Shown here: positions 35,881 through 47,500 of the stretch, piece after piece
How positions within the stretch are numbered: the stretch's first letter is position 1
Layout: each line of letters begins with the position of its first letter
NCBI GenBank assembly: GCA_019454045.1
Contig: SKCR01006525.1
Coordinates: 186,001-250,000 of the forward strand
DNA from: Zanthoxylum bungeanum
Taxonomy: Eukaryota > Streptophyta > Magnoliopsida > Sapindales > Rutaceae
Length of the DNA: 64,000 nucleotides
Direction: 5' to 3'
Made by a program: the position numbers and the translations under genes
Notes under the pieces: generated by a model
The model's input: only the letters and a program-made list of their open reading frames with translations
Told to the model about the DNA's origin: nothing
The model's database searches: none

Positions 35881-36211
35881 ACCATATTGGATTCTCGAAC
35901 AGTCAAGTTACTTTCCTAATTCTATTCTTCACACTAGAAAAATAAGCCGATGGCTTATTGGCTTTAAGAATTGAATCACATTGAACGACTTGACAAGCAA
36001 GACACCTTTTTGTTGTCAAATCTTATAATACATGAAATGAACCCTTTTTAAGTTAAAACCCCTGAAAGCAACTGAATCAAGCCTTCCCTCATGCTCCTTT
36101 TTCACCAATTCACATGCCTTCTTCTTCAAGTTACAAACCCTAGCTTCCAAAAACCCTAACCTTAGTTATTACTTTTTTTTCTTTCTGCATTTTCTCTCAG
36201 CTGTCATTTGA
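35881..36211. other. Promoter/leader of the SKP1-like gene
   Basis: Unassigned sequence upstream of the SKP1-like start, with a TTTCTTT-rich leader at 36168-36195. Confidence 0.4.
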
Positions 36212-36727
36212 ATGGCATCCAGCAGCAAGAATCCCTCAATGAAAATAGCCCTAAGAACCTCAGACGAGCATCTCATTGATGTTGATGAGAATGTAGCCAT
36301 GGAGTTTGTCACTGTCAAGACATTCTTTGAAGAAAACTCTGATGCCAATGACTACACCAACACAGTCCTGCCACTGTCCAACGTCTCTGCTGACATTCTC
36401 TTTAAAGTCATATCTTACTCAAAGAATCATCAGTTCACCGCTAACTCAGCTCCGCAAAAAGAAGTTAAAGCCTTCGATGATCACTTTCTGAAAGATGAGA
36501 ACAATGAGACGATAATGGAGCTGATTCATGCTGCCAATTATCTTCATGTGAAGGATCTGTATAATCTGCTCACAAAAGCAATGGCTGATAGAATCAAGAA
36601 CAAGAGAGTTGAATACGTGAGAGAGCTTTTTGGGATTGAGAATGATTATACGCCCCAAGAGGAGAAGGCTCTGCCTCTTCGTGAAGAAACTGCAGGTGCG
36701 TTTGAAGGTGTTGATGAAGATGATTAA
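36212..36727 (+). CDS. SKP1-like protein, divergent
   Basis: A single-exon gene of 171 residues. The N-terminal BTB/POZ-like half (IALRTSDEHLIDVDENVAM, TVKTFFEE) and C-terminal Skp1 dimerisation/F-box-binding half (NETIMELIHAANYLHVKDL, NLLTKAMADRIKNK) are in the right order, linked by an acidic/Lys segment. SKP1 proteins bridge CUL1 and F-box proteins in SCF ubiquitin ligases. The tail is unusual: the near-invariant IRxxFNIxNDFTPEEE...ENxWAFE becomes VRELFGIENDYTPQEEKALP followed by GAFEGVDEDD, so the terminal WAFE motif that contacts F-box proteins is altered. The frame is intact. It is likely one of the rapidly evolving SKP1-like copies; expression is unknown. Confidence 0.88.
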   Translation: MASSSKNPSMKIALRTSDEHLIDVDENVAMEFVTVKTFFEENSDANDYTNTVLPLSNVSADILFKVISYSKNHQFTANSAPQKEVKAFDDHFLKDENNETIMELIHAANYLHVKDLYNLLTKAMADRIKNKRVEYVRELFGIENDYTPQEEKALPLREETAGAFEGVDEDD

Positions 36728-37303
36728 CACATCATTTTGATCGTTATTGATAGGCAACAATTTTATTAGGATGAGTAGTTTGTTTGTTTAATAACAACAA
36801 TTACCCTGTTTTGTCATTTTCATAATTTATTTTTTTCATTGACAAAAAAATGTGAAGAGAAAATATGTAGATTTTTAATAATTAGAATACCTCGTTTAAC
36901 TTATCTATCTTGATTCAGTATTCAGTACAAATTCAATTTTAACACCCTATCCTAATTCTTTTCAAAAAAAACTGTGCCGCCTTAATGATTCAATTTCATG
37001 ATAATTATGGAAACACTTGAAACACAGTGGATCACACTGAATGACCATTGGCATTGAACCCAAAAGTTCTCCAGCAGTTTCATTTTAAACAACGGCCATG
37101 ATCCTTGCCTTCCGTCTTTGAGAGAAACTTCAATAAAAAGAAGAGCAAATACAAGCCAATACATGATCCAGCTACCCCACATTGAAATTGACATCATCTA
37201 CAAAGATATCACCACTACCAAACTAAAACTATAGCTACCACTTAATAGATAAACACACTACTAAAATCTATCGATGACGTTCAAAACCTCTGACAAGACA
37301 CAA
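36728..37303. other. Convergent 3' interval between SKP1-like and NF-YC
   Basis: 3'UTRs of the two convergent genes. Nothing else seen. Confidence 0.5.
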
Positions 37304-38104
37304 TTAAGAGTCATTTTGTTGTTGAGGTTGCTGCTGCTGCTGTGCCTGTGCTTGACTCTGAGGCCATGGCGTAAAAGCCACAGGAGGTCGACGCTGTTGG
37401 CTAGGATAAAGTGCTGCCTGATCAACTGCTTTTCCCATGATCATCCCTGTCGGCCCCACAGGGTGCTGTGGCGGGACATAGTATAAGGGCATATCAGCAG
37501 GTGAACCTACAACTGGAAGAGAAGCTTTAGTCACCCCAAGTCCCTCCTCTTTCAACTCATCTCTAGGAATAGTATCCACCAAGAAATCAAATACATCAGT
37601 CCTTGAAATGGCAGCCGCTATATCATTCTTTTGCAGTGTTCTCCTTTTATTCTCCTCTGTGTGGATCCAAGAGCGCAGTGTTAGCTCCAAAATAAACATC
37701 TCACAAGCCTTGGCGAATATGACAGGGGCCTCTGCTGAAATCATTCTGACATCTTCATCAGCTTTCATAATTTTCTTGATCCTAGCAAGTGGGAGGCTGT
37801 GGTTCTTGAAGTCAGTTGTTTGCTCAATTTCTAGCATTTGGTTGGACCAGAACATTTGAAGATGCTGCTGTTGCTCCTGTTGCTGTTGGTGGTGAAAATG
37901 CTGGGCTTGTTGGAAGGCAAGCTGGTGTGGAGAATTAGTGAAATAAGATGGAGGCTGTGTTGGGGGAGGGATGGCCATGGCAAGATTACCAGAAGCCACC
38001 ATAGGATCTGTTTGGTAGGGGGGATATGACATCTGACCAGCACCAGCTACGACTCCCATCACAGGCTGCTGCTGTTGCTGTTGTGTTTGATCTGGTTGAT
38101 CCAT
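37304..38104 (-). CDS. NF-YC: Nuclear transcription factor Y subunit C (NF-YC1/3/4/9 type)
   Basis: An intronless coding exon of 266 residues from the ATG at 38104 ([13 protein letters not shown]). A Gln/His/Pro-rich N-terminus precedes the histone-fold domain at about residues 95-180 ([60 protein letters not shown]). A Pro/Gln-rich tail follows. NF-YC pairs with NF-YB, and the dimer joins NF-YA at CCAAT boxes or CONSTANS-type proteins in flowering control. A splice acceptor-like TTTTTGCAG at about 38160-38152 and a distant leader exon ending in a donor at 41443/41442 indicate a long 5'UTR intron, common in this family. Coding sequence appears intact. Confidence 0.93.
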   Translation of the reverse strand: MDQPDQTQQQQQQPVMGVVAGAGQMSYPPYQTDPMVASGNLAMAIPPPTQPPSYFTNSPHQLAFQQAQHFHHQQQQEQQQHLQMFWSNQMLEIEQTTDFKNHSLPLARIKKIMKADEDVRMISAEAPVIFAKACEMFILELTLRSWIHTEENKRRTLQKNDIAAAISRTDVFDFLVDTIPRDELKEEGLGVTKASLPVVGSPADMPLYYVPPQHPVGPTGMIMGKAVDQAALYPSQQRRPPVAFTPWPQSQAQAQQQQQPQQQNDS

Positions 38105-38152
38105 GCCCAATTATTGAAAGTTTTCCCTCTTCTAACTATACTCCCATCACAA

Positions 38153-41100
38153 TGCTGCAAAAGATAAATGCAACAAGAAACATGCCGAGTCTCAATTGAT
38201 GTTAAAGACAAATTACAGTGCCAATATGAGGCAAAGCATCACCCTAACACAAGTAGACTGATGAATAGCAATTGTGCTTCATGTTGCTTTAGAAGGACAA
38301 TCCAAATTAACATTGTACAGCTGGCAATATCAAAAAGTTTTTCAATTTTTCATCCGAGAAACAGAAATACATTTCAAACGCAAAGGCTCAGTTGTTCATT
38401 TACTATTTGGATTTAAAAAAAAATGATAGTTTCAGTATGCCTAGCAAAACCTAATTATTTCAGCCTAGGTTTCAAGTTATGTTCAAATAAAGCCAATACC
38501 ATACAAAATGCAGACTCAATTTGACAAGCTTGCTAAAGACATTCAATCACCAAAAAACGAAATCAATTTAGCACATACATAAAATCATCCCACTTCCTTG
38601 TATTTTCAGTTGGCCATTTTGTCTGGCAATACATATGCTCAATGTTCACTTGCAAACTTATCAACAAATTCATGAAGAAACTCACTTTAAACAGTCCAGA
38701 CATATTGCATGCCATGGGAACAACAGTTTGTCAAATAAGTTGTAAAATCTCACAGGACCCTAGTTATTACCTCTTTGTAAGCAAGCCTCTGGCTAAAAGA
38801 GTGTTTTTGGTTGGGGGGTTTTGGAGGGGAGGGGAGGGGAGGGGAGCAAAATCCCTCCTAAGCCAATTTTAGCTCCCCTCCAAAAGTGGGGGGTTTTGGA
38901 GGGGAGAGAAAGTGAGCAATTAAAATTTTAAATACATTGACTAAATTATCCCTTCTTATACATTAAAATCCAAAATTGTCCTAATTACAAATCCCTCTTA
39001 TATTTGCTTCACCATTCAATTCTTCTTATTCTCTTCTCTTATATTTGTTTTAATTTTATTTTTAATAACACGTATTATGTAGAGTTTTTAATTTTAATTT
39101 TATTCTTTGTTTAATTCAAAGATAATATAAGCCTATATTGTTTTAATTTTATTTATAAAAGGCTACAAGGATAAAATAGTAAATTAGTTTTAAAATCTCT
39201 CATCTCCCTTCTTGAACCAAACATATATCTAATTAAAAACTCTCCCCTCCCCTCCCCTCCCCTCCCCTCCTTTGAACCAAACATATATTTAATTAAAATT
39301 TCTCCCCTCCCCTCCCCTCCCCTTCGTTGAACCAAACAGACCCTTAATGGTCAATTAACTCCTTAATGGTCAATTGCGAGAAACAGTAGCAGCTCCAAGC
39401 CTCCAACAAAAGCAAAAGAGAAGGTGAAAACCAACTCTAACTGGAAACAGGCCAGTCTCACAAGCTCCAACCACAACCTATAGACTAACAATGTTTGGCC
39501 TAAGGAACCCACTTTCCAACTCACCATTTCTATATTCCCAAGACAGTTCCTTACAAATGTACAAGTAGTAACTCCTATGTGTAATTCTATTTTCTAGAAG
39601 CAATCCTTTGTTAACAAGTAGTGATTCCTCGTGCAGATTACATTTATGTAAGGCTAGATAGACTACAATGTTTCTTCCCCAGGTGAATACAAATGTCTAA
39701 ATTCAAGCCTACACCATAAGATACCATTAAAGCATAGACAAAGCAATCAGCAACACATCAAACAATAAGCAAATGAAAAATCATGTGATCTTTGTAAATC
39801 CAATAATTCTACCATAAGACCACACAAACCATGCAACAGAGCATCAAGGGCAAGTCTCATAGTCAACCGAAACAAAAAGGCCAGAGTCTACTGAGGAAAA
39901 AAATTATGCTATGGAGAAGAATTTAAAGAAAATACCGTTCTCATCAACTCCACAGAGAATTAACATACACCATACACACAAGATTGTCGAGAAGCCCCTT
40001 TTTTCCATTTGTGCTAAAGAATTAACCATCATTCTAGCTCATAAGATAACTGAACAACAAATTTAGATGCCGAGCCAATGGCCGGATTTTACTATAAGAA
40101 TGACAAGTACTGAAAAAATTAATAGTTACATCCCATAGGGTAGCTCAAAAGGAAACATAAAAGATACAAAACGCGATAAAAGAAAGACTTCATTTAGTTT
40201 TTCCCCCTTTACGGCTATTTGTTCCGAGTAAAACCACCACTAAGGAAGAAAGCTAGAAAACATTTTAATTATATTTCTTTCCAATCGTTTGTCGGCAACC
40301 AACCAGGATAAGCTGTCTTCTTAAATAGGCATTCGGAGTTAGCTGCTGTTTCCCCAAAGTAGCCATATGTTTTTATCTAGAATTGCTCTAATACCATAGA
40401 CAACCAAATAAAACGTATGAGGCACAATAAACACTCCAAAAGTCACAGATCAAGCTGCTTACAACAAAATTGACTCCACCAACAGGAAAAAACCATATCT
40501 CAATTGGAAAAAGTGGCTCATGCAAAGCGCAGGTCGAGTGCATAGTCAATTATATTTATATATACATCCACATAAACAAGATAATCACCAGTAACATAGA
40601 TATTATGAAGCGAACGCATACAAATTAACATGTAACAAATCTATGAATTAACCCCTAAGGATCTAACCAAACATGTAATTACTAGTCGAAGATATATTTA
40701 AATAAATAATGAAATAATTCTAATTTTTTTCACAGCACAAAAATCTAACTTGTTTTTGCAGAGATTCCTTTTTAATCAACCAAAATAATTAACCTTCCAA
40801 AGATGACAAGCCCTTTGCTTTTATAGGAAGAAATGGAGGTTATTGGATTCAAAGTTAACTTCCCCACTTTCCCACATTCGTGCAACTAGGGGAAGTTAAC
40901 TTCCCTTGTGCACCTCCATTTATGGAGTGGATCGGGTTGACCCATCATGAGTGACCGGACCCAGTCCATTTCCAACAATTACAAATAAGCCTTAACCCAG
41001 ATTCGAGCCAAAAAAAAACAAATAAAAAAGCTAAATTATGCTAGTTATTCAATTTCCTCAAAGTTACTGGGCAAAATCAAGAACAATCAATGACCACAAC

Positions 41101-41442
41101 CAAATACTTGAAGCTAAATAAAGTTAAACAAAGCAATGCAAATCATCAAACAATAAATCCTGCCCAAATGAGACACTGATTTATCCAAATAAAAGTCATT
41201 ATGGCATACCTTGGTAGCTGGAAATTGACATTTTTCTACTATTTAAGCTAAAAAATGGCTAATTGTAGACCAAAATTAACATAAAACATTAAAAAAAATT
41301 GATATATAAGTTGATAAAAGTCTATTAATTCCCTTTCTTTTGTTCATCCCACCAAACAGAGAGTATACAAAGAGCATTAAAATGATAAAAGAAACTGAAA
41401 AAATGAAACCACCCATTAATAGAAGAAGAAAATAAAAATTAC
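38153..41442 (-). other. Probable 5'UTR intron of NF-YC
   Basis: Bounded on the minus strand by donor GTGG/GTAATTTTT (41443/41442) and acceptor TTTTTGCAG/CATTG (about 38153). About 3.3 kb without any coding segment. It contains the G-rich element at 38801-39343. Inferred from splice signals only. Confidence 0.6.
38801..39343. mobile_element. G-rich inverted-repeat element (MITE-like) in the NF-YC 5'UTR intron
   Basis: The left end GTGTTTTTGGTTGGGGGGTTTTGG followed by (GGGGA)n (38825-38846), and the right end (TCCCC)n...GAACCAAACAGACCC (39242-39343), are roughly inverted copies around an AT-rich core. The right-hand side repeats CTCCCC..TTTGAACCAAACATATAT twice. No clean target duplication was found. 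Confidence 0.6.
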
Positions 41443-41560
41443 CCACGAATTGTTTGAGCTGAATCTTCAAGAGGAGCTTCTTGTCGGCAGAAACCCTGAG
41501 AGAGAGAGAGAGAGAGTGAAGGTTCAACTTAAAAAGGGAGGGAAGGAGGGAGACAGTCAC
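41443..41560 (-). promoter_or_regulatory. Probable 5'UTR exon / transcript start of NF-YC
   Basis: Minus strand CTCTCTCTCTCTCTCTCAGGGTTTCTGCCGAC, then a donor at 41442. A CT-rich leader typical of plant genes. Confidence 0.5.
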
Positions 41561-42060
41561 ACAGGGCGCCTTTTGAATGTTTATTTTCTCGTCTGAAAAA
41601 GACTTCTGGACACTGAGGACTGATGCGATGGCAGGTGTCAGTCAGTAAGAGTTCTGACACAGTCAGTGAAAGCCGTTGGCCCGAATCCGGTCCGGTCCGG
41701 TCCGGCGGCCTTTAGTCCGATTCCATCGTAAAATTTTAGTTTCCCATCTCAATTAGGTAAAAAAATCCAAATTCAGTCCGGATCCAATTTTTATTGGTGA
41801 AAATATACATATATATCTCTTTAATAATATAAATTAATTTTTAATTTTAAATACATATATTTAAAATTAAATTTTTAATATTAAATCAGAAAAATTAAAA
41901 ACATTGTATTTTTTTCATTTTTAAGTATTAAAAAATTCAAAAACAATAATTATAAATAAAATTTATTATTTTTAAAAAACCGGCACTACCCGAGCCTGAT
42001 CAGACCCGGCCTAACATAGCGTGGCAAAACCTAGGACCGACCTATCCCAACACAATGACA
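41561..42060. other. Intergenic, no gene seen
   Basis: Includes (CCGGT)n at about 41688-41706 and AT-rich DNA. Confidence 0.5.
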
Positions 42061-42735
42061 TTCTAACTAGCGGCTAGCTCATAGAAGTGTGCTCTCGTTA
42101 ACGACTATGACGTATGAGCAAAAAGACTACGAAAAAATAGTGTGGGTATTTTGGATATTGCGTCAGAATAAGGTATTTTGAGAAATTTATTGAAATTGTG
42201 TTTTATCCCGAGTCCTGATGGTATGCACGTTCACACATATGAGTCTATGTAAGTTCAAAATTATTTTGCAGACACGAGAGACCACAGGCTACTATGCCAT
42301 TCTAACAAACCGCTAGCTCAGGAGAAAATCTTCTATGCAACAGTGGTAGCACGTCATCCATGTAAAAAGTCAATCATCCACTGCCACGCATACTAAAAAA
42401 GTAAAAAACAACTAAAAAATAGGTGAAGAAACTCTACATGTCATTTTCTAATTCGCTTGTAGTACCACGTCATCTATACCACTGTTGCACCAAAGTATCT
42501 CTTCTAGCTCGGAGTGTGACTGTGATGTATGAGTAAAAAGATTGCGAAAAGTTGGGATGGGTATTTTGGGAATTGCATAAGAAATAAGAAGGTTTTTTGG
42601 GAAATTTATTGAAGTTGTGTTTTATCCCGAATCATGATAATATACACTTTCACACTAATGAGTCTATCCAACAACTTAACTCACAATCTCAAATTTATTT
42701 TGGAGAGATGGGACCACAGGCACAGGCTACTATCC
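42061..42735. repeat. Diverged tandem duplication, right unit interrupted by a MITE
   Basis: Unit 1 (about 42061-42296) and unit 2 (about 42297-42735) share TTCTAAC..GCTAGCTCA, GACTGTGATGTATGAG-like, GGGTATTTTGG, GAAATTTATTGAA-TTGTGTTTTATCCCGA and ACCACAGGC..CTACTAT in the same order. Unit 2 is longer because MITE copy D lies inside it. Confidence 0.8.
42322..42503 (-). mobile_element. MITE copy D (Mutator-like)
   Basis: Starts GAGAAAATCTTCTATGCAACAGTGG and ends CCACTGTTGCACCAAAGTATCTCTT. Flanks CTAGCTCAG (42313-42321) and CTAGCTCGG (42504-42512) are a 9-bp duplication with one mismatch. The duplicated unit 1 retains an unoccupied counterpart (GGCTAGCTCATAG). Confidence 0.92.
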
Positions 42736-42869
42736 AAAAGTGTCACGTGACATGCCTGAAACGCCCGTGACAAAAATTTTATTATCATGACATGACATGA
42801 GATGAGTTATCAAAGAAGAAATCATAATAATTTTGGTATTTTGCATACACCATCTCTCAACATTTTTAT

Positions 42870-43130
42870 TACAACTCAGATTCTGAGATTGATGAGTTTG
42901 TTGATGGCTTCATTGATTGAGGCATTGGAGATCAAGTTTCAATGATGATGATGATAAGGATATGATCATCATTTGGATGTCTCAAATGAAGAACATTACC
43001 ATCACTTTGGGGTGGTTCCTGAAATGGTGCCCTAGTGTTGAGGAGCTGAGCCATCGTCAAGGGTTGCATCTGGTGCACTTGTTGCTAGCTTGTGCTGAGC
43101 CTGTGGGCAGTAGAGATACAACTTGCTGAC
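42870..43130 (+). pseudogene. GRAS transcription factor-like fragment
   Basis: Near 43062-43120 the translation GLHLVHLLLACAEPVGSRDT resembles the first leucine-rich motif that opens GRAS domains (LVHLLLACAEAV). Upstream frames give EIDEFVDGFID and an Asp-rich stretch like the acidic N-terminus of NSP2/SCL-type proteins, but with stops and frame changes. No further GRAS motifs follow. It is read as a truncated, decayed copy; the exact subfamily is uncertain. Confidence 0.5.
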
Positions 43131-43264
43131 TCAATTAAAGCTGAGCTCGTGGGCCGGACTGACACCATTTGAAGTGAGCCCATGTGGACTTGCGTGGGCC
43201 GGTCTATTGAGTTGGCGGCCCGTTGTATCTCGATTGACACAAGATCGACCTACCCCACAATTCG

Positions 43265-43442
43265 GAGAAAATCTTTTATGCAACAGTGGTACCACGTCAT
43301 CCATGCAACAAGCCAATCATCCACTGCCACGCGTGCTAAAAAAATAAAAAACAACTAAAAAATAGGTGAAGAAACTCTACATGTCATTTTTTAATTTGCT
43401 TGTACACGTCACCCATACTACTGTTATACCAAATAATCTATC
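43265..43442 (-). mobile_element. MITE copy E (Mutator-like)
   Basis: Starts GAGAAAATCTTTTATGCAACAGTGG. Flanked by CACAATTCG at 43256-43264 and 43443-43451, a perfect 9-bp duplication. Confidence 0.94.
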
Positions 43443-43475
43443 CACAATTCGAGTTCACCTATACCATGCTTTGTG

Positions 43476-43645
43476 GAGAGATTCTTTGGTGCAACAGTGG
43501 TATGGGTGACGTGGTACCACAAGCGAATTAAAAAATGACATGGAGAGTTTCTTCACCTATTTTTTACTTTTTAGTACGCGTGGCAGTGGATGACTGGCTT
43601 GTTGCATGGATGATGTAGTACCACTGTTGTATAGAAGATTTTATC
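43476..43645 (+). mobile_element. MITE copy F (Mutator-like), best-preserved termini
   Basis: A 170-bp element starting GAGAGATTCTTTGGTGCAACAG and ending CTGTTGTATAGAAGATTTTATC, so the ends are imperfect inverted repeats of about 27 bp. Flanked by a perfect 9-bp duplication TGCTTTGTG (43467-43475 and 43646-43654). A 9-bp duplication is characteristic of Mutator-superfamily insertion. No coding capacity. Confidence 0.95.
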
Positions 43646-43654
43646 TGCTTTGTG

Positions 43655-44538
43655 TGCCGACCCGCATATCTTTCAAAAAAAATCCTTTTTTAAAAAATTT
43701 GTTATTATTTTTAACTGTCGGTACGATTCAATTTTTTCAAATTTTTTTTTATAACAATAAAGATTAAAAAATTAGTAACATGATTAAAAAATTAATAACA
43801 TTCATTAAATCTAGCATTTATTCATATTTTGTACATCATAACTTTTATAATCAACTAAACCAATATAAGTATTTCATGAAATATATTCATCATTTAGATA
43901 ATAATGTAGAAAAATAAAAATAAAAAATAATACCAAAACAAAAATAAAAATAAAAATATTTTATGAAATTAATCATTACTAAACACCAAACAAATTAATA
44001 ATGCAACAAACATAAAATATAAAATAACAAAAAACATGATTAAATTTAAAATAATAAAATCAAATTATTCAATTAATTCGGTTCGTTTTGATTTTTTAAT
44101 TAAAAAAATTGAACTAACTCGATTCTATTTGGCTCGCATGCCCAAAAAATCCATACCCATATGCAGGTCGTGTCGTACTATTATGTTTTATTATATTTTG
44201 ACAAAACGAGTTCTGCTCCGTGCCGCCCGACCCATTAGACATCTCTAGGTGAGATATATAGAATGAAAATGTAGTAGCATTTATATCAACAACAGTAAAA
44301 ACTAAATATGCAAACTGCAATTCTATTTAGTAAATTAACATCCAACAACAATTTTTCCAGTTTTGCAAGAAATATGAGATCCATTGGAGGTTTATTTTGG
44401 AGAACCACTTCCATTTTAAAAACAATAATGGAAGCTGAATTCTCCGGTCTATCGAATATATCTATCTCTTGACAGTGTAAAAGAAAGTGAGTGAATGTAA
44501 TAAATCATGCAAAGGATTACTGAGGAATCGCAAACCCA
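43655..44538. other. Intergenic, 3' flank of the kinase gene
   Basis: Very AT-rich. A segment at about 44100-44245 resembles a common plant repeat ending CCGACCCATTAGACATCTCTAG. No gene seen. Confidence 0.5.
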
Positions 44539-47500
44539 TTACTTAGATGGCTTCTGACCATGGCCTTTGGTTTGGATAGCCGCTGTGGCCATTACACGTA
44601 AGCGACCGGCAATTTCTGTGAAGGATGGCCTGGCTGCGGGGTTTGGTGCCCAACACTCCTCCATTAACACTCTCCATTCAGCATCACAGTACGTTGGAAT
44701 TGTTGGCCTCAATGTGTTATTTACAATTCCTCCTGTATGCAAGGAAAAATATTTAAGATATGTTCTTCAGAAAATAATTTGGATATCCATTTTCAATTGT
44801 TGACATTTTGCATTCTATGTTTTGGACCTACAATCTGATAAGACCAATCGTGATATCGCTACAGAGTAGACAACAACTAATGAATTGAAACTCAACATGT
44901 GACGGGCGTGGATGGAATTATCAGTTGACTCGTGCCATATCACAAAACTTCTAATTCAAACCTTCATATGATCCTACAATGGGGCTAGATTTTCATTTGA
45001 GTCTATGCAGGTTGACAGATTTCATGGGCTCAAATTTATCTAGGTGTATCCTATTTTGTTATACAGGCAAAATCTACAGAAGATGAAGAAAAGAAGAATT
45101 CTCGAGACAAACCTATAATTGCTCCATAGTGCATATTAGCATATGGCTCCTCCCCAGTAAGAACCTCCCATAAGACAATACCGAACGAGAACACGTCAAC
45201 CTGAAGATCAAGAGAGAAATATAATACATACTCTCAAGGAGAAAGTTCAATGAAATATTTTCGGTATTGCCAGCTTAATTCTTTATAATTGATTAAACAG
45301 GAGAAGAAATTAAGAAACGAATTTCTCCACTAGTAGTAGCAACATCATTGAAAAATCTATCTTGTCAGGAGCATACTTCCCAAGGTTTACAAGGAAAATA
45401 GAACAGTACCAACTATTTTATTATTAGCTTCTTTGTGATGGAATTGCTGAAGAACTATCATGAGAAACATCTTACTTTTTCTGAGACCTTGCTGCTGCTG
45501 CCACTTAGCAACTCTGGGGCCATCCATGGTAAAGTTCCCCGTACACCACCAGAAACCAAGGTATTTCGCTTGATTTTTGATAGACCAAAATCACCGACCT
45601 GGAAGGAATAACAATTTATTTTGAAACATTAAAAATCAGAAACAATGTTTGGTGAGATAATATTTTCCCTAGAATGGGTGGCATGATCAATATTACCTTG
45701 CAAATTGGTCGCGAAGGATCTTTCAAGTTCACAAGCAAATTGTCACATTTCAAATCAAAATGCACAATATTCTTTGAGTGCAGATATTCCATCCCAAATG
45801 CTGCATCCATAGCAATTATTAACCTTCTACGACGATCAAGAAACCTGCAAATTAAGATAGAAAAAAACAAGAAGCAAAGGGTAAGTATGAGAGGAGTTAC
45901 AGATTTCACATAAATTGTTAACCAGCAGAGTATAAGCACATATTAGAAGGTCATTGCCAGTCTCAAAATGTCAAAAGTAATAGTATGTTGAGCCAAAAAA
46001 ATTTAAATTTTTTATATACACTAATCATTTCCAACAATGTGAAACAGATATTCTGAAATCAAATGAGGTTTTTACCTATCCTTGCGAACCAAAACATGCC
46101 TAAGAGAACCATCAACCATGTACTCAGCTACTGTAGCTAATGTTCCCCCAGGTCCATCTTGCACTACACCATAAAATGCCACCACGTTCGGATGGTGAAG
46201 CTTTGAAAGAATTTCAGCTTCCTTCCAGAACTCTACTGTCTGTAGATGTCAATCAGTTTAGAACTTTAAGAATGTAAATTTATGAAAACAATTCTTGATT
46301 AATAAAGGACTAAAACGAAAAAGATAAAACTATTATACAAATAAAGCAAGCAAATATGTCCTTGGTTATCTTCTGATCAGCAATAGAAATACATTAACAA
46401 TTGGGAGGTATCTAGCTATGATATCAATAAATATGATAAAAACTAGCCACGATATCCATGCTATGCAAGGAAGCTTCATTTTACTAAGACATCTGCACAG
46501 TTTGGTTTTCAAGGATAACATGGAATTGAAAAGATATTCTTGGAATTGTGTGAAGCAGTTAATTTTTATTTTTTTTTCAAAAAATAATGTGGAAGACTAG
46601 GCATGTAAGTTTGAGGGGAGACTGATGAGCCTGAAATGATAAGATTGGGGCTTCGTTTAATATACTAATATAGATGCTTCCACATGAACGTATCACAGAC
46701 AAGATATAAGGAAGACATACCAATCGCTCCTGCTCTGATGATCTTCCAGTGAAGCAGCTCTTCTTAATCCTCTTGATGGCAACATCAGTTCCCCGCCATT
46801 TTCCATGATACACAGTCCCAAAAGTACCAGAACCCAACTCTTTCTGCTCTTCAAGATCTTCATTCTTTATGACCTTTTATGCATACCCAGAAGAAATAAA
46901 GAAGCAGATGTTTAAAGGAGAAAAATTAATGTTGCCAAAAGTAAGCTGAAATGTGTAAACAACCAGATGGTCCAAATCTGAAGGCAAGTGTTCAAGAGGG
47001 CAAGCCATGTTTTTACTTTCATGTATGAAAGTCACAAAGCGGAAAGGGGAAAAATCAGTAGGGAAGCAAATAACACCTGGACCCAGGTTCTCATAACATC
47101 TTAAATAACTAGAAATTACTTCAATGATTAATGTATAACACTCAACTATAGCAAATAAACCCTATAAGAAGACAAAGTGGCAAATTAACATTTAGAGCTC
47201 AGAACCTAGTATATCTATTTGACAGTTTGTAACAAACATGGGTTAATGACAGTGTGTAATGAGGATTATCACCCATACTAAACGAACCATCTAGTGATCA
47301 TTTTGTAACAGGAAACTGAAAAGATGTTTATTATAGAAAATAAAAGAGAAGTTATAATAGTGAACCAAATTTCAAAATGAAGCTCAAGGGAGAAAATTAT
47401 ACGAAAATGAACTAAAATCTGTGCATCGCAACTCGCAAGAAAAGAACTTATGAACCTCTCAACAATTTAATGTAAAATTAGAACATAGTAATTTCAACTA

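Noticed and set aside
38104..38110. Two extra residues upstream of the NF-YC start
   Set aside because: They depend on a TTG codon; MDQPDQ at 38104 is the first ATG.
45700..45800. HFD in place of HRD in the kinase catalytic loop, suggesting a dead kinase
   Set aside because: HFDLKCDN is the normal form in plant PB1/B-type Raf kinases, and all other catalytic motifs are present.
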